A stretch of DNA of 64,000 nt from a virus. Shown in pieces: positions 25,293 to 35,900 of this stretch. Position numbers and translations under genes: made by a program. The stretch covers positions 1 to 64,000 of the IMG/VR virus record IMGVR_UViG_3300045286_000131, one strand, 5' to 3'. A model generated the notes under the pieces. It was not told the DNA's origin and did no database searches. It saw only the letters and a list, made by a program, of their open reading frames with translations. Within the stretch, counting starts at the first letter, position 1. Every line of letters starts with the position of its first letter.

Positions 25293-27151
25293 ACTTAAAC
25301 TTTCCAGAAATCAAAACCGACTCTGCCGTTGTTCCAGAGATGGAGCCGGAGTTGATTGTGAAGCCGGGCCGGCTGGTGATGGAGGTTGGGCAGGTTGTGA
25401 ACCTTCAGGCATACACCAGAAATTCAATCGGCGAGACGGCGGTTTTGGCTGGCGTCAGGTTTTCCAGCGACAACCCGCTGGTTGTGTCGGTTAATTCAGA
25501 CGACGGCAGTATCCGGCTTTTGTCGGCCGGCGCTGCGACCATTCGCGCGCAATGGAAAGACCTTCAGGCGAGTGTGATGGTGACGGTGGTTCAGAGCATG
25601 GCCCAGACCCCGTTGAGCTACGCAATCGCCGTGGACAATTCGCAGTCAATGTCCGGCCGGCTTCCGCTGGCAAAGTTTCTGGCGCAAAGTTTTTACGACA
25701 GCATCAATGTCGCCAAGGATTCGGTTTCGCTTTTGACGTTCACCACGGACAGTCAGGAAATCAAGCCGCTGGCCGAGGACTTGACGCTTTCGGCTCCCGA
25801 CTTTCAAAACATCCAGCCGTCGGAAGGCAAGACAAGCATCGCAACCGCGATTGAAGGATGCCTGTCTGAATTTGCCGGTGTGCCGGCCGCGCAAAGAATC
25901 ATCCTCATCATTTCTGACGGCGGCGATTATCTGCTTGAGGACAAGGATGCGATGGACGAAACAATTTCAATCGCCAAAGCGTTCAAGGACTCCGGCGGCA
26001 TCATCTGTGTGGCCGGCATCTCCGCGTTCGCCGCCGGATACGACTTGCTGCAAAGAATCGCAACCGAGGGGTTTTTCCTTAACATCAATGCGTCCGGCGA
26101 TTATTCGACGCAGTATGCCGACAGCGGAATCGTTTCCGGCTGGATTGGTTTTTTCTGCGGAGCGCAACCGACGCTCGCCTACTCGCCGAAGGCGCAAAAA
26201 CAATTTGAGCTTCCTTGGGCAGACCCGGAGGACGGAGGCGCGCAGCCGAAATACGAGGCGGTTTCGACGCGGCGAATTGACGTTGCCGGCGGCTATCAAA
26301 ACATCAAGGCATTGATCGGCCCGAAGTCGTTGGCGAGCGGAACGGCAACCGCGTCGTCCGAGTCTCCGGCTGCGCGGGCATTTGCGGCATTCGAGTCTAT
26401 TGGCAATGGATGGAGTTCTGCGATTGGAAACAAGGCGGCGTGGCTTCAGTTTCAGTTTCTTGTTCCTCGCCGCGTGCTGGCGTATGAAATCACCTTCCCG
26501 TCCAATCCGGCAAGTCTTCCCGCAAGTTGGGTGTTTCAGGGGAGCCCGGACGGAATCAACTGGTATGCTCTCGACGTGCAGACCGGATTTGTCGCCTTTG
26601 CCGGCCAGAAGGTGCGGTTTGAAATCGCAAACCCGAACGTCACCGTCCAATACTATCAAATCAGCTTCAGTGCGGCGGCAGCGGGCGCGACGGCAGTTGG
26701 CGTTGGACGGCTTCAGCTTTACGGCATCGGCGACCCCGAAGTTGGCTTCGCACGCTGCTGGTCGTGTCTTAACTTGCAGGACGCGCAAGACAAGGCGTTT
26801 GCGCTGGCAGGAATTATCGCGGCGTCAAAGATGAATCTGAAGCGCCAAAGAATTCCGGGCGTTATTGTCACGCCAAACAGCGGTGCGATTATCAATGGAA
26901 TCTCCTTGGGGTTTTCAGTCGCCGGCTACCCGACCGCGCGAGTGCGTTACACCATCGGCGTTAATGCCCACCCGCAAATCCCGTCGTTTGACGAAGTGGC
27001 GTCACAGGCGAATGGAATCGAATGGGATGGAAACCCTGTTGTGCTTTCCGTGCCGGCCGGATTCACCGACAAGGTTTACGTTCGCGCCGTTGCGCGCTAT
27101 CAGGATTATCAGGACAGCATTTACACCGAAGCCGTGTTTACCCGGCAATAA
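25289..27151 (+). CDS. von Willebrand A-domain tail protein
   Basis: A 620-residue multidomain protein. Residues about 25-100 look like a bacterial Ig-like (Big-2) domain. Residues about 110-290 are a von Willebrand factor A domain with an intact metal-ion-dependent adhesion site: DNSQS at Asp116, a Thr in GKTSIATA near 182, and Asp210 in ISDGGD. Residues about 330-490 resemble an F5/8-type discoidin beta domain. A final beta domain closes the protein. These domains mediate adhesion to proteins or sugars, so host binding or particle cohesion is likely. It lies between fibre-like and tail-collar genes. Confidence 0.7.
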   Translation: MNLNFPEIKTDSAVVPEMEPELIVKPGRLVMEVGQVVNLQAYTRNSIGETAVLAGVRFSSDNPLVVSVNSDDGSIRLLSAGAATIRAQWKDLQASVMVTVVQSMAQTPLSYAIAVDNSQSMSGRLPLAKFLAQSFYDSINVAKDSVSLLTFTTDSQEIKPLAEDLTLSAPDFQNIQPSEGKTSIATAIEGCLSEFAGVPAAQRIILIISDGGDYLLEDKDAMDETISIAKAFKDSGGIICVAGISAFAAGYDLLQRIATEGFFLNINASGDYSTQYADSGIVSGWIGFFCGAQPTLAYSPKAQKQFELPWADPEDGGAQPKYEAVSTRRIDVAGGYQNIKALIGPKSLASGTATASSESPAARAFAAFESIGNGWSSAIGNKAAWLQFQFLVPRRVLAYEITFPSNPASLPASWVFQGSPDGINWYALDVQTGFVAFAGQKVRFEIANPNVTVQYYQISFSAAAAGATAVGVGRLQLYGIGDPEVGFARCWSCLNLQDAQDKAFALAGIIAASKMNLKRQRIPGVIVTPNSGAIINGISLGFSVAGYPTARVRYTIGVNAHPQIPSFDEVASQANGIEWDGNPVVLSVPAGFTDKVYVRAVARYQDYQDSIYTEAVFTRQ

Positions 27152-27166
27152 AGAGAAAGTAAAAAT

Positions 27167-28060
27167 ATGCAATGGCCCTATACGTTCACCAACACGCGCA
27201 AGGATTTCTTTGCGAACATTCCGACGGCCGGATCGTCCTCATGCTCGGCCTTCGCGAAGGCGCTTATCACGCTTCCGTATATGCTTTTCCAACTTGTCCG
27301 CACGATGATTGACGAGGGCGGGAACATGACGGCGACATATCTCTCCATGATTTACTCGCCCGGCGACATCAAGCTTTCCGCCGCAAATCTGGCCGGCGGT
27401 GTCCAGAAGGGTTCATGGCTGGCCTGCGATGGCGGCGTTTACTTAAAGACTGCGTATCCCGACTTATACGCAGCCATTGGCGATATTTACGCCACCCAGA
27501 CAAACCCAAACATTCTTGACGCGAACGGAAACATTGTCCCCGTTCAACCACTTCAGGCCGGATACTTTCGTGTCCCTGACATGAGGGGGCTTGCGCCGGT
27601 TGGAGTCGGATCGCTTGCGGTTGGAGGCTCCGTTGTCTTGGGAAATTCCGGCGGCGAGTCCGCGCACAGGCTTGTTGTGAGCGAGTTGGCACCCCACGAA
27701 CACGACTTGTTTCTGACGCACGGACTGACGAACACCAGCACCGTGACGGCGTATGCGCCGATTGGAAACGGGGCGTCGGTTGGAACCATCGGGCTTACGC
27801 AGTTTCAGTATCCGCAGGACATTCAATCCTACTCTCCGACCTACAAGCCGGCCCAGCCTGACGGCGTGCAGAAGGCCGGCGGCATTCAGGTTGCACAGAC
27901 TGAATCCGACGCGCAGCAATTCGGAACCGACCAGAATTATTATGCGGCGAAAAAGCACAACAATATGCAGCCGTATATCGGGGTGAATTTTTACATTTTT
28001 GCCGGCGTGCCGGTTACAGTGAACACGCCTTCGCCCGACCAAACGCTTACGCCAATCTGA
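27167..28060 (+). CDS. tail-collar domain fibre protein
   Basis: A 297-residue protein with the Phage Tail Collar pattern: GDIKLSAANL, WLACDGGVYLKTAYPDLY, FRVPDMRGLAPVGVG, then His-rich LAPHEHDLF and a closing NNMQPYIGVNFYI. This domain occurs near the tip of many short tail fibres. The first 60 residues are a distinct helical attachment region. It may sit with the vWA and fibre-like proteins at the tail. Confidence 0.8.
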   Translation: MQWPYTFTNTRKDFFANIPTAGSSSCSAFAKALITLPYMLFQLVRTMIDEGGNMTATYLSMIYSPGDIKLSAANLAGGVQKGSWLACDGGVYLKTAYPDLYAAIGDIYATQTNPNILDANGNIVPVQPLQAGYFRVPDMRGLAPVGVGSLAVGGSVVLGNSGGESAHRLVVSELAPHEHDLFLTHGLTNTSTVTAYAPIGNGASVGTIGLTQFQYPQDIQSYSPTYKPAQPDGVQKAGGIQVAQTESDAQQFGTDQNYYAAKKHNNMQPYIGVNFYIFAGVPVTVNTPSPDQTLTPI

Positions 28061-28063
28061 GCA

Positions 28064-30043
28064 ATGCCAAACGCATCCAAGCCAGACAAGATTGCGCCGC
28101 TTACCGGAATTCTTGACACGCGCTCGCAGCCTGACGAGATGCCGCCGGGAAGCCTGCGCTGGCGGCAGAACATTCAGGCGGTAAACGAGCGGACGAGCCG
28201 CCGTGGATGCGGGTGGTCAAAGCTGCTTTCCGCGTCGAACTATAACAACGCCGACTTCCACGACCAGCTTCTTGCGATTGCTGGAACGCAGCGTGAGCCG
28301 ATTACGTTTCAGGCGGAACTGGAACCGTCCGACGGAGCGCGGTATCTTTTCATTGGAACGCAGTCGCGCATTTTCCAGTTGAACCCATACAGCGGAAATT
28401 ATTCGCTGATTGCGAGCGGCATGGGTGGCGGGCCGGGTATTGACTGCGCCGGCCCAAGGTTTCAGGTTTCACCGATTGGCGACTACGCGATTTTCACCAA
28501 CGGATACGACGCGCCGTTTTATCATATCATTGACCAGCCGCAGAATCCGTCTGGCTCTTCGGTGAATCAAATAACCGACCTCGCGCTAATCGGCCTTCAG
28601 TCTGCAAAAAAGACTTGGGTTTGGCGTGACTGCGTTTTTCTCGCCAATGTGCAAATGGGCGGGGTGAGCGCGCCATACCGGATGGTTTGGAGCGACTACC
28701 AAAATCCGACATCTTTCGACCCGTCCGTTGCCGGCTCAATTGCCGGATACCTCGACCTTCCTTTCGGGGAAGAGATTCTTGCTGGCATGGCGTTTGCAAA
28801 CTCGTTCCTGATTTACACCACGAAATCAATATGGGAATTGTATGTCAACGCGACCGGAACATTTCAGGTGAAGCAGATGTCTGGAATCAGCGAGCAGAAC
28901 TGCCTTCGGTTTGAAAACACGCTCGTTAATGTCGGCGACGGGCATCTCTACATGGGAAGGGACAGGATTTATTTTTTCAACCAGTTCATGTCGGAGCCGG
29001 ATCAAATTGAGTGGCTGCATCTCGCCGACAATCCGCTGTATGCAAACCTTGATGCCGATGCCTGCCGCGCCAACGTGGCGGCGTATGTAAACAACGAGGT
29101 TCTTATTTCGGTTCTGACGAACGACTCGAAAAACAACTGCCCAGACATCACGATTCGGATTAACCGGCAGTATCGCCATGCGGACATTATTGACCACGGA
29201 TTCACGTCCCTTGTTTCATTCCGGCCGCAGCTTGTTCCTTCGTTCAGGGACTTTTTGGTTGACCAAGGAATCTGCACGCTTCAAGGAATGGCCGACAACG
29301 GAATTGGTTTTGCGAACGAGGGCTTGCCGCGCGCAGTCAAGCCGTCCGCGCCGTTTTCGCCGACGTGCGTTTACACCCACGCCGTCAAACAGTATCCGGG
29401 CATAGGACTCGAAGACCTAAGCCAGCCGACGCCGGCAGCGGACTCGCTTTGCGCGTTGCTGAATCAGGACGGATACGCCGGGCTTTCGGACTTCAAGCCG
29501 GCCTGCAACCCGGAGGCGATACTGGTTGGCGTTTCATCCGAAGACTGGTGCCTGAAGCAAATCGGCGGCGTCTTCTATCGCGAGCGTTGTGCTAATCCAA
29601 CGGCCGTCGGCTCGACCGGAACGCTTGGATACTCCGCGTCCGTCGGAGCTTACATTCTGGATGGCTATGATTCGATTTTTGTCTTCCCGCCAATGTGGGT
29701 GCTGGACTCCGTTGTGACGATTTCCAAGGTGAGGTTTAATTACATCGCCGCCCAGCAGGCCGCGCCTTCAAAAGTCGCTCTTCAGATTGGAATTTCCGGT
29801 CAGGTTGCCGACGCCAACTCCGGCAGTTGCGGAATTAAATGGCAGTCCATGTCGAACAAGCCAATGGTTTGCATGACAAAGGAAATTAGCGACAAAACAT
29901 CACCGTCGGCAGACCTGCAATGGAACTTCCTTTTCACTGGAAAATTTTTGCATTTGAGGCTTCAAATAAACGGAACTGGCGGTGACTGTCTGTTGAGCGG
30001 AATTCAGGCGGATGTCAGCGGCGGTGTCGTCAGAAACTACTGA
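28064..30043 (+). CDS. putative tail nozzle or tail-needle adaptor protein
   Basis: A 659-residue protein with repeated strands of about 50 residues and the segment MVWSDYQNPTSFDP near residue 205, which resembles propeller-like tail proteins of podoviruses (P22 gp10 and T7 gp12 type). The absence of a tape-measure gene supports a short-tailed virion. The C-terminal 250 residues are a separate, possibly receptor-facing part. The identification is by pattern and place. Confidence 0.6.
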   Translation: MPNASKPDKIAPLTGILDTRSQPDEMPPGSLRWRQNIQAVNERTSRRGCGWSKLLSASNYNNADFHDQLLAIAGTQREPITFQAELEPSDGARYLFIGTQSRIFQLNPYSGNYSLIASGMGGGPGIDCAGPRFQVSPIGDYAIFTNGYDAPFYHIIDQPQNPSGSSVNQITDLALIGLQSAKKTWVWRDCVFLANVQMGGVSAPYRMVWSDYQNPTSFDPSVAGSIAGYLDLPFGEEILAGMAFANSFLIYTTKSIWELYVNATGTFQVKQMSGISEQNCLRFENTLVNVGDGHLYMGRDRIYFFNQFMSEPDQIEWLHLADNPLYANLDADACRANVAAYVNNEVLISVLTNDSKNNCPDITIRINRQYRHADIIDHGFTSLVSFRPQLVPSFRDFLVDQGICTLQGMADNGIGFANEGLPRAVKPSAPFSPTCVYTHAVKQYPGIGLEDLSQPTPAADSLCALLNQDGYAGLSDFKPACNPEAILVGVSSEDWCLKQIGGVFYRERCANPTAVGSTGTLGYSASVGAYILDGYDSIFVFPPMWVLDSVVTISKVRFNYIAAQQAAPSKVALQIGISGQVADANSGSCGIKWQSMSNKPMVCMTKEISDKTSPSADLQWNFLFTGKFLHLRLQINGTGGDCLLSGIQADVSGGVVRNY

Positions 30044-30048
30044 ATTTT

Positions 30049-30255
30049 ATGGCTACAAAACCATCGCCGCTTACAAGCTTCTCACCCGGAAGCGCGTCCA
30101 ACAAATTCCAGCTAGACCAGCTTCCAAGTCTTCACGAACACGTCTCGTCGAGCGGGTTAATGGACGGATTGAAGTCGTTTGACGCGGCGATGCGCGACTG
30201 GAAGCAGAATGCCGAAATGAACATCAGCGAGGCGCTTAACGGGAAGCAGGGTTAA
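30049..30255 (+). CDS. hypothetical protein, 68 residues
   Basis: A small soluble protein in the tail/ejection module, with a disordered N-terminus and a C-terminal amphipathic helix. The start follows TGAATTTT-ATG. Not recognised; possibly a minor virion protein. Confidence 0.45.
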   Translation: MATKPSPLTSFSPGSASNKFQLDQLPSLHEHVSSSGLMDGLKSFDAAMRDWKQNAEMNISEALNGKQG

Positions 30256-30272
30256 AAATCGCGGAAATTCAA

Positions 30273-30869
30273 TTGTCGAGCCTCGGTTTGCGTGGTAAAA
30301 GAGCATTGTTGAATGCCAACGTCCAACCTTCATCCGCTGCCGGCCAAGACGCAAAATTGGTTGAAATAGATGCTCTGGTTGACGGCATCGTGGCGCACGG
30401 CCAGCGGCTTCAGAAAATCCAGAATCCGTTTGATGGAATCACCGACGAGCAGCTTGACCGGCTTGAAGCAAGGATGCTTCAGCTTCCGCAAATCGAAGCT
30501 GGAATAAGCCACACGTTCACGCCGAAGACGTATGTGCGCGAAGGAACAATGCGGGCCGGCGGAATTTACCTTGGTCATTACCACAAGGAGCGCCATGTTT
30601 GCGTTGTGCTTACCGGCCGGATGCTGCTTTTGAACCGCGACCGGACGACGACGGAGATTATCGCGCCGTGTGTTTTTATGGGCGAGCCGGGGCGCAAATT
30701 GGTTTACATCCAAGAGGATGTTTTGATGCAGAACATCCACGAAACCGAAAAGTGGCCGAAGGAGCTTTTCGAGGATGTCGCCAAAATGGAGGAACATCTT
30801 TACGCAAAGACCGATGCGTGGCGCGCGGCAAACGCGCTGAAATCGGATTCAAAAAAGGAAATCGCATGA
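30273..30869 (+). CDS. cupin-like protein
   Basis: A 198-residue protein with a TTG start and GGAA just upstream. Residues about 75-150 fit a small beta-barrel of the cupin type (YLGHYHKERHVCVVLTGRM followed by TTEIIAPCVFMGEPG), with a GHYHKE segment where metal ligands would be. Similar small cupins occur in phage tail modules; function is unknown. Overlaps the next gene by four bases. Confidence 0.5.
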   Translation: MSSLGLRGKRALLNANVQPSSAAGQDAKLVEIDALVDGIVAHGQRLQKIQNPFDGITDEQLDRLEARMLQLPQIEAGISHTFTPKTYVREGTMRAGGIYLGHYHKERHVCVVLTGRMLLLNRDRTTTEIIAPCVFMGEPGRKLVYIQEDVLMQNIHETEKWPKELFEDVAKMEEHLYAKTDAWRAANALKSDSKKEIA

Positions 30870-31960
30870 ATCAGAATTTTTATTTTCAGCCGCGCAACTT
30901 CCGGCACGAATTGGCGGAAAAAGAAGGCTGCGCGCCGCGACAATCATGCAAGCCGAATTTGAGTTGCGGGATTGGTGTCGCAACCGGCATTGGGCTTACC
31001 GCCGGACTCGGAATCGTCGGCGGAGTCGCTGGGATTGGTGGAAGTCTTGCGAGCGGGCTTGGCGCTGGAAGCGGAACAACCAGCGGAACAGACATCGTAA
31101 AAAGCCCGATGATTCAGGCCGACATCTCCGGCATGAATAGCCAATTCAATCGGGACAACAAGCTGAACCGAGTTGACCTGAACCAATACATCAAGGAGAT
31201 GATGGCGAACACTCCTGAAGTCGGAAAATGGACGGATCAGGAAATCGCGGCGATTGACCCCTATTTCAACGGCAACATGGAGGCGCAGCTTGCGGCGCTT
31301 CGCGCGGATTCAACGGTTGCGAGCCGCGAGGCGGTTGCCCGCGCGCTGGCGGATTATCGCGGGAATCAAAACCGGAGTCTGATGGCGACCGGCGCTCCCG
31401 GCGCGAGCGAATACACCGGCCGGCAGGCAATCACGGCAGAAACGAACGCCGACCTTGCAAGCCGGTTGCAAGACATCGCGCAAGCACGAAACGACCTCGG
31501 ATACTTGAGCGGTCAAAAAATCGCTTTGGCTGGACGGCGCTCACAGCTTGCGGACGCTCTGGCCGGACGCGCTATGGTTGGCGTCAATGCCCGCCAGCAA
31601 CTCGACCAGACGCAGGCGGGGCTAATTAGCGCACTGACCAACATGGATCAGCAAAACAACATTTACGGGACAAAATACACACCATCCACACTCGAAAAAG
31701 TTGGCAGCGCATTAAGTTCCGTCGGCAGCGGGCTTGGCGGCGTGGGAAGCCTGCTTGGCGACATGGGTGGCGGCTCTCCGGGTCAGGGTGGCATGGTTGC
31801 GTCCGAAATGTCCGGTGGCGCGTCTCCGTATAACTCCGCTTCGATTGCGTCCTACAAAAACGGCAGCTTCAACCAAAGCGGAATTCCGGCGCTCAATTAT
31901 CCCAGCCAAGGTGGCGGCGGGTTGAACGACATCATCCAAGGAACCGCATTCGCATTCTAA
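30866..31960 (+). CDS. putative internal virion/ejection protein, 364 residues
   Basis: ATG overlaps the cupin-like stop and has a good AAAAAAGGA Shine-Dalgarno sequence. Residues 30-75 are Gly/Ala/Ile-rich (GIGLTAGLGIVGG), potentially membrane-active, followed by a helical middle with many Ala, Arg and Asp residues and a Gly/Ser-rich end. This makeup and its place before the polyvalent genes resemble ejected virion proteins that help DNA cross the envelope. Not a recognised family. Confidence 0.45.
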   Translation: MNQNFYFQPRNFRHELAEKEGCAPRQSCKPNLSCGIGVATGIGLTAGLGIVGGVAGIGGSLASGLGAGSGTTSGTDIVKSPMIQADISGMNSQFNRDNKLNRVDLNQYIKEMMANTPEVGKWTDQEIAAIDPYFNGNMEAQLAALRADSTVASREAVARALADYRGNQNRSLMATGAPGASEYTGRQAITAETNADLASRLQDIAQARNDLGYLSGQKIALAGRRSQLADALAGRAMVGVNARQQLDQTQAGLISALTNMDQQNNIYGTKYTPSTLEKVGSALSSVGSGLGGVGSLLGDMGGGSPGQGGMVASEMSGGASPYNSASIASYKNGSFNQSGIPALNYPSQGGGGLNDIIQGTAFAF

Positions 31961-31964
31961 CTTT

Positions 31965-32906
31965 ATGCCATTCTACGGAAACACCCCCGCCGAAGCGCAG
32001 CAGGCATACTTCGCGCAAGATGCCGCGCGCCGAGCCGAGCTTGCTCAGGCGATTCAAACCATCGTCAACAATCGTCGCCAGCAGCAGGCGATTAACTACC
32101 AGCAACAGCAGGACGCGCTTAACCGACAACTTTCACAGGAGCAGCTTCGCCGCGAGGCTTTGCGTGACGCCATGACGGCTCAGTGGCACCAAGACGAGGT
32201 TGCCCGCCAAAACGCCGCGCTGGCCGAACAGAAGCGGCAATTCGACATTGCTGAAGCGGACAGCAAGGCGAATCCTCCGGGCAAGGCAAAGGCTGACGCT
32301 GACAAGGTGAAGACCGAAAACGAGCGCGCGGCCGGCGATGCCCAAAACGGCCAGCTTGGCGATCCTGAAGATTACGAAATCCCGCCAGAGCATTACGCCC
32401 TTCACCAGCAAACACAGAATCAATACGAGCAAATTTTCGGCAAGGCGGCGGATGCGGCAGACGCCGGAAACCGGCTGGCGAAAATCAAGGACGACGCAGC
32501 CGCCGTTAAGCCGGTGGCTAACCAGCATTGGTATAATTTTCTCTGGAATGGAGTTCCGGCCGCAAGCGTGATGCAACCGACCGACGCAGCCATCTCGAAG
32601 CGCGCCGTTTTGGCGAACGTCATTGCCGCAGCCCAGAAGGGCGGGGCAATCGTCCAAGACCCGCGCACCGGCCAATACGTTCCGGCAATGCCCGCCCCCC
32701 GCCGCCGGCCCGTAGCTGCCGATGATGGCGCGGATGAAAGCGATTCGGTTTACGACGAGGCCGAGCAGCCGGCCGCAGCGGAGGCGACTCCATCCAAAAA
32801 GCCGGTGACGTTCAAGGACAAAACCGGAAAGACGTTCAAATACACCGGCACGGCCAGCGACCCGACCAAAGACCGGAATCCCGACAATTGGGAACTGGTT
32901 AAATAA
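31965..32906 (+). CDS. coiled-coil virion protein, 313 residues
   Basis: Residues about 10-130 are a long Ala/Gln/Arg-rich coiled coil. The middle has a folded Trp/Tyr-rich patch (HWYNFLWNG), and residues 240-313 are charged and Pro-rich with a final TFKYTGTASDPTKD segment. It precedes the first giant polyvalent gene and probably belongs with ejection proteins. Confidence 0.45.
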   Translation: MPFYGNTPAEAQQAYFAQDAARRAELAQAIQTIVNNRRQQQAINYQQQQDALNRQLSQEQLRREALRDAMTAQWHQDEVARQNAALAEQKRQFDIAEADSKANPPGKAKADADKVKTENERAAGDAQNGQLGDPEDYEIPPEHYALHQQTQNQYEQIFGKAADAADAGNRLAKIKDDAAAVKPVANQHWYNFLWNGVPAASVMQPTDAAISKRAVLANVIAAAQKGGAIVQDPRTGQYVPAMPAPRRRPVAADDGADESDSVYDEAEQPAAAEATPSKKPVTFKDKTGKTFKYTGTASDPTKDRNPDNWELVK

Positions 32907-32913
32907 GTTTTGA

Positions 32914-32942
32914 TTGATTTCGCGGGAAAACGAAGGCATAAC
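32914..32942 (+). promoter_or_regulatory. candidate promoter of the 1,810-residue gene
   Basis: TTGATT (32914-32919), 17 bases, CATAAC (32937-32942), ending 7 bases before the ATG at 32950. Both hexamers match the consensus at four positions. A second TTGATT starts 4 bases upstream. Confidence 0.45.
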
Positions 32943-32949
32943 ATTCCTT

Positions 32950-35900
32950 ATGCCGCTACCGGACTTCGATTCACTTCAGCCAGCAACGGAATCTCCATCG
33001 AAACCGGCGGAAAAATTGTCGCCGGATTTTGAATCGCTGAAGCCGGCACCGGACTTCGATTCGCTCGCGCCGGCAGATGCGGAAGGCGAGAAACCATCGC
33101 CCCTCAAAATTGCAGCCAAGCCCGTTCCGCGCTCAAGCGAAGAGTTGGGCGCTCAAAACTTTGCCGGTGAATCATCCGTCATCAAAGACATCAAGCCCGC
33201 ATTCATTCAGGCGATGCAGCAGCACGTTAAGACGCCCGAAGACAAGGCGCGTCTTGACGCATTGGTGAAGGCCAAGTTCGACACCGAGAAGCTTCCCAGA
33301 TCCGGCGTTGTTGGTGATGCCGTTACGGCTGCGATGCAAGGCCCGTTTGAGGCGCTTGGAGACATGAAAAAGTTCGCCGACGTTGAATCGCTTTGGAACG
33401 AACGCGAACAGCAGCGCAAGCTTTACAACCAGACCGTTGAAAAATACCACGACCAATTAACCAAGGATGGAAAAGCGCCGAGCGAACTGGAGCCGCCGTC
33501 GGCAACCGACAAAATCGGCAGGCTCGCGTTTGGTGTGGCGCACGGCGCGGCCGGACTTGGCGACTTCATCGCGTCTCCATTCGGCGTGATAACCGGCGAG
33601 CTTTCGGCGATACCGGAAACGGCGCTGGCAAAATCTCCGCTGGCAAGAAACGCCGTGAATGTCGTCCAGAACGCTTTCAGCCTTGGATTCGGAGCGCAGA
33701 TGGCAAGCGCGCTGCCAGCGGAGGTTTCCGAGCTTTACGACGAGGCAATGAAGCCGGAAAAAGACCGCGATTGGGCGAAAGTTGGCGCGCTGGCAATCTC
33801 GACGGCGACGACTCCGTTTTTCGCAAAGATGGCGATTCAGCACGGATTGCGGACGAAGCTCGACCGTGTTTACGCGCAGTTGAATGAGCAGGTTTCCAAC
33901 ACACAGCTTGACCCGCGCTTTGCCTACGGGGCCGGCTTCGGAATTCCAGCGCCGCAAAAAGCAGCGGTCGAAAAAAGCCAGCCTCAAACCGAATGGTATT
34001 TCGATCCGAAGACGGAAAAACTTTTTCGAGTCCTAAACCTATCAACCAAGAAAGGAGCGCAAAATGCCCCTGATACAATCGTCGAGCCGCCAAGCGTTCA
34101 GCAGGAACGTGGCGGAATTAATGAAGAGCGGGAAACGTCCACAGAAACAGGCGGTGGCAATCGCCTACCGGGTGAAGGAGGGGGTGAAGAACCACCGCAA
34201 GTCGTCACTCCGCCGCAAGAAGAAAAGCCGGCGCTAAACGAGCGCGACAAAAAGATTTTGGTGCCGCTAACACGCGAGCGCAACCGGCTCGTCATGGAAG
34301 GCGCTTCACAGGTTGACCCGCGCGTAGTCGCATTGGACGCGCAGATAAAACATCACCTTGAAGAGAATCGCCAGACAGCCGCAAACGAAATTGAGATGGC
34401 TTCCGTAAAGCCGGAAGACATTCAAAGCCTTCGGCTCACTCCCGCGTTGATGGTGGATGGAAAGCCGGTGACTGGCGGGGCAAACCACAACGCAATCTAC
34501 GAAAAGCTTGTGGCCGAAGCCAAGGCGCGCGGAAGCAAGTCGGCGGAAGCGGACGCGCACGAAGCGAAGCTGGATGACAGCGCGCACGTTTTCATTGACC
34601 GCGCCGGCAGGATTCAAACCCGCGAAACCGCCAAGCCGATTCTGTCCAAGATGCTTGGCAAGGAAATCACTGACCCGGTTCACAGTGAGATGATACCGGA
34701 CAGGTTTAAGGATTTGCCGAAGCCGGCGGAGCCATCTGGAAACATCCTTCCAAAATTTGACGAGCCAAAAAAAGGCATCTCGACATGGTATTCCGGCGGC
34801 TCCGAAGAGGCGGAGGGTGGGATTGGTGATTTCTGGCTGGCGAGCGACAAGGAAACTGCCGACGCGAGCGCGCGTCGAAAAGGAGGCACCACAAAGCAAT
34901 ATGCGGTGGATACTTCCGGCTTTCAGGTTAAGAAAATCCCAAAGAAATATGACCCTACGGATTGGCTTGATGGAACCGACCATGAAGCAGTTGAAAAAGC
35001 TAGGGAATCTGGCAAAAAAGGAATTGTTGTTACAAACGGCAAAGATTCGGTTGTTGTTGTGTTTGAGGGAAACGCGGAGCTTGTAAAACCAACCCAAGAA
35101 TCTTCCCCCGCTTCAACGCCCGTTCTCCCGGCTCCCCCGGTCGCACCGGCAGTCGAGCCAACTAAAGGGATTGAGGCGGGGACTCCGCCTTCGGAAAAGA
35201 AAACACAGGAAGACGTCGTTCGCGAAGCGTTGCAGTCCGGCCCGAAGTCGCTCAAGCAGCTTGCGGACGAACTGGACATCATCAACCACAACATCCGCCG
35301 CATCCTTGGCGTCGGCGCAAAGGCCGGAAAGTTTGAACGCATTGCGAGAGGTGTTTACGCGCTCAAAAACAAAAACGGCTCGTATATCTACGCGCAGTCC
35401 ACCGACGCGATACTGGCAATGCCGGAACTGGCCGCGCGAGGCGTGAAGGCGGATTTTCTTTTTCTCGACCCGCCCTACAAGACGGCGGCTATCATGGGCG
35501 GCAATCGCGGCATCAAGGCATACGCGATGATAACGCCGGAAGACTTCAACAAGATTGTCGCGGCGGCGAAGGTGATGATGCGGACTCCCGACTCGCCGGT
35601 TTATTATATGTATTCGCAGGCTCCATCCGGCCTGAAGGATATGCAGAAATACACCGACGCATTTGTTCAAAATGGTTTTACGCTGGTGGCAAAGGGCGGA
35701 TGGACGAAGACTTTCAAGGACGGCAGGCCGGTGACGAATGTTCGCGGCAAGGTTTCAGAGCCGGAGGGAATCGCGCTGTTCACGCTGTCTGGAAAAACCG
35801 ACGCGAAGCCGCTGCCGTCGCTGAACTTCAAATCCGTTCGCCCGCCGGTTGCCGGCGAAGGCGGCAGGCAGTCGCAAAAGCCGACGGAACTTTATTCCAA

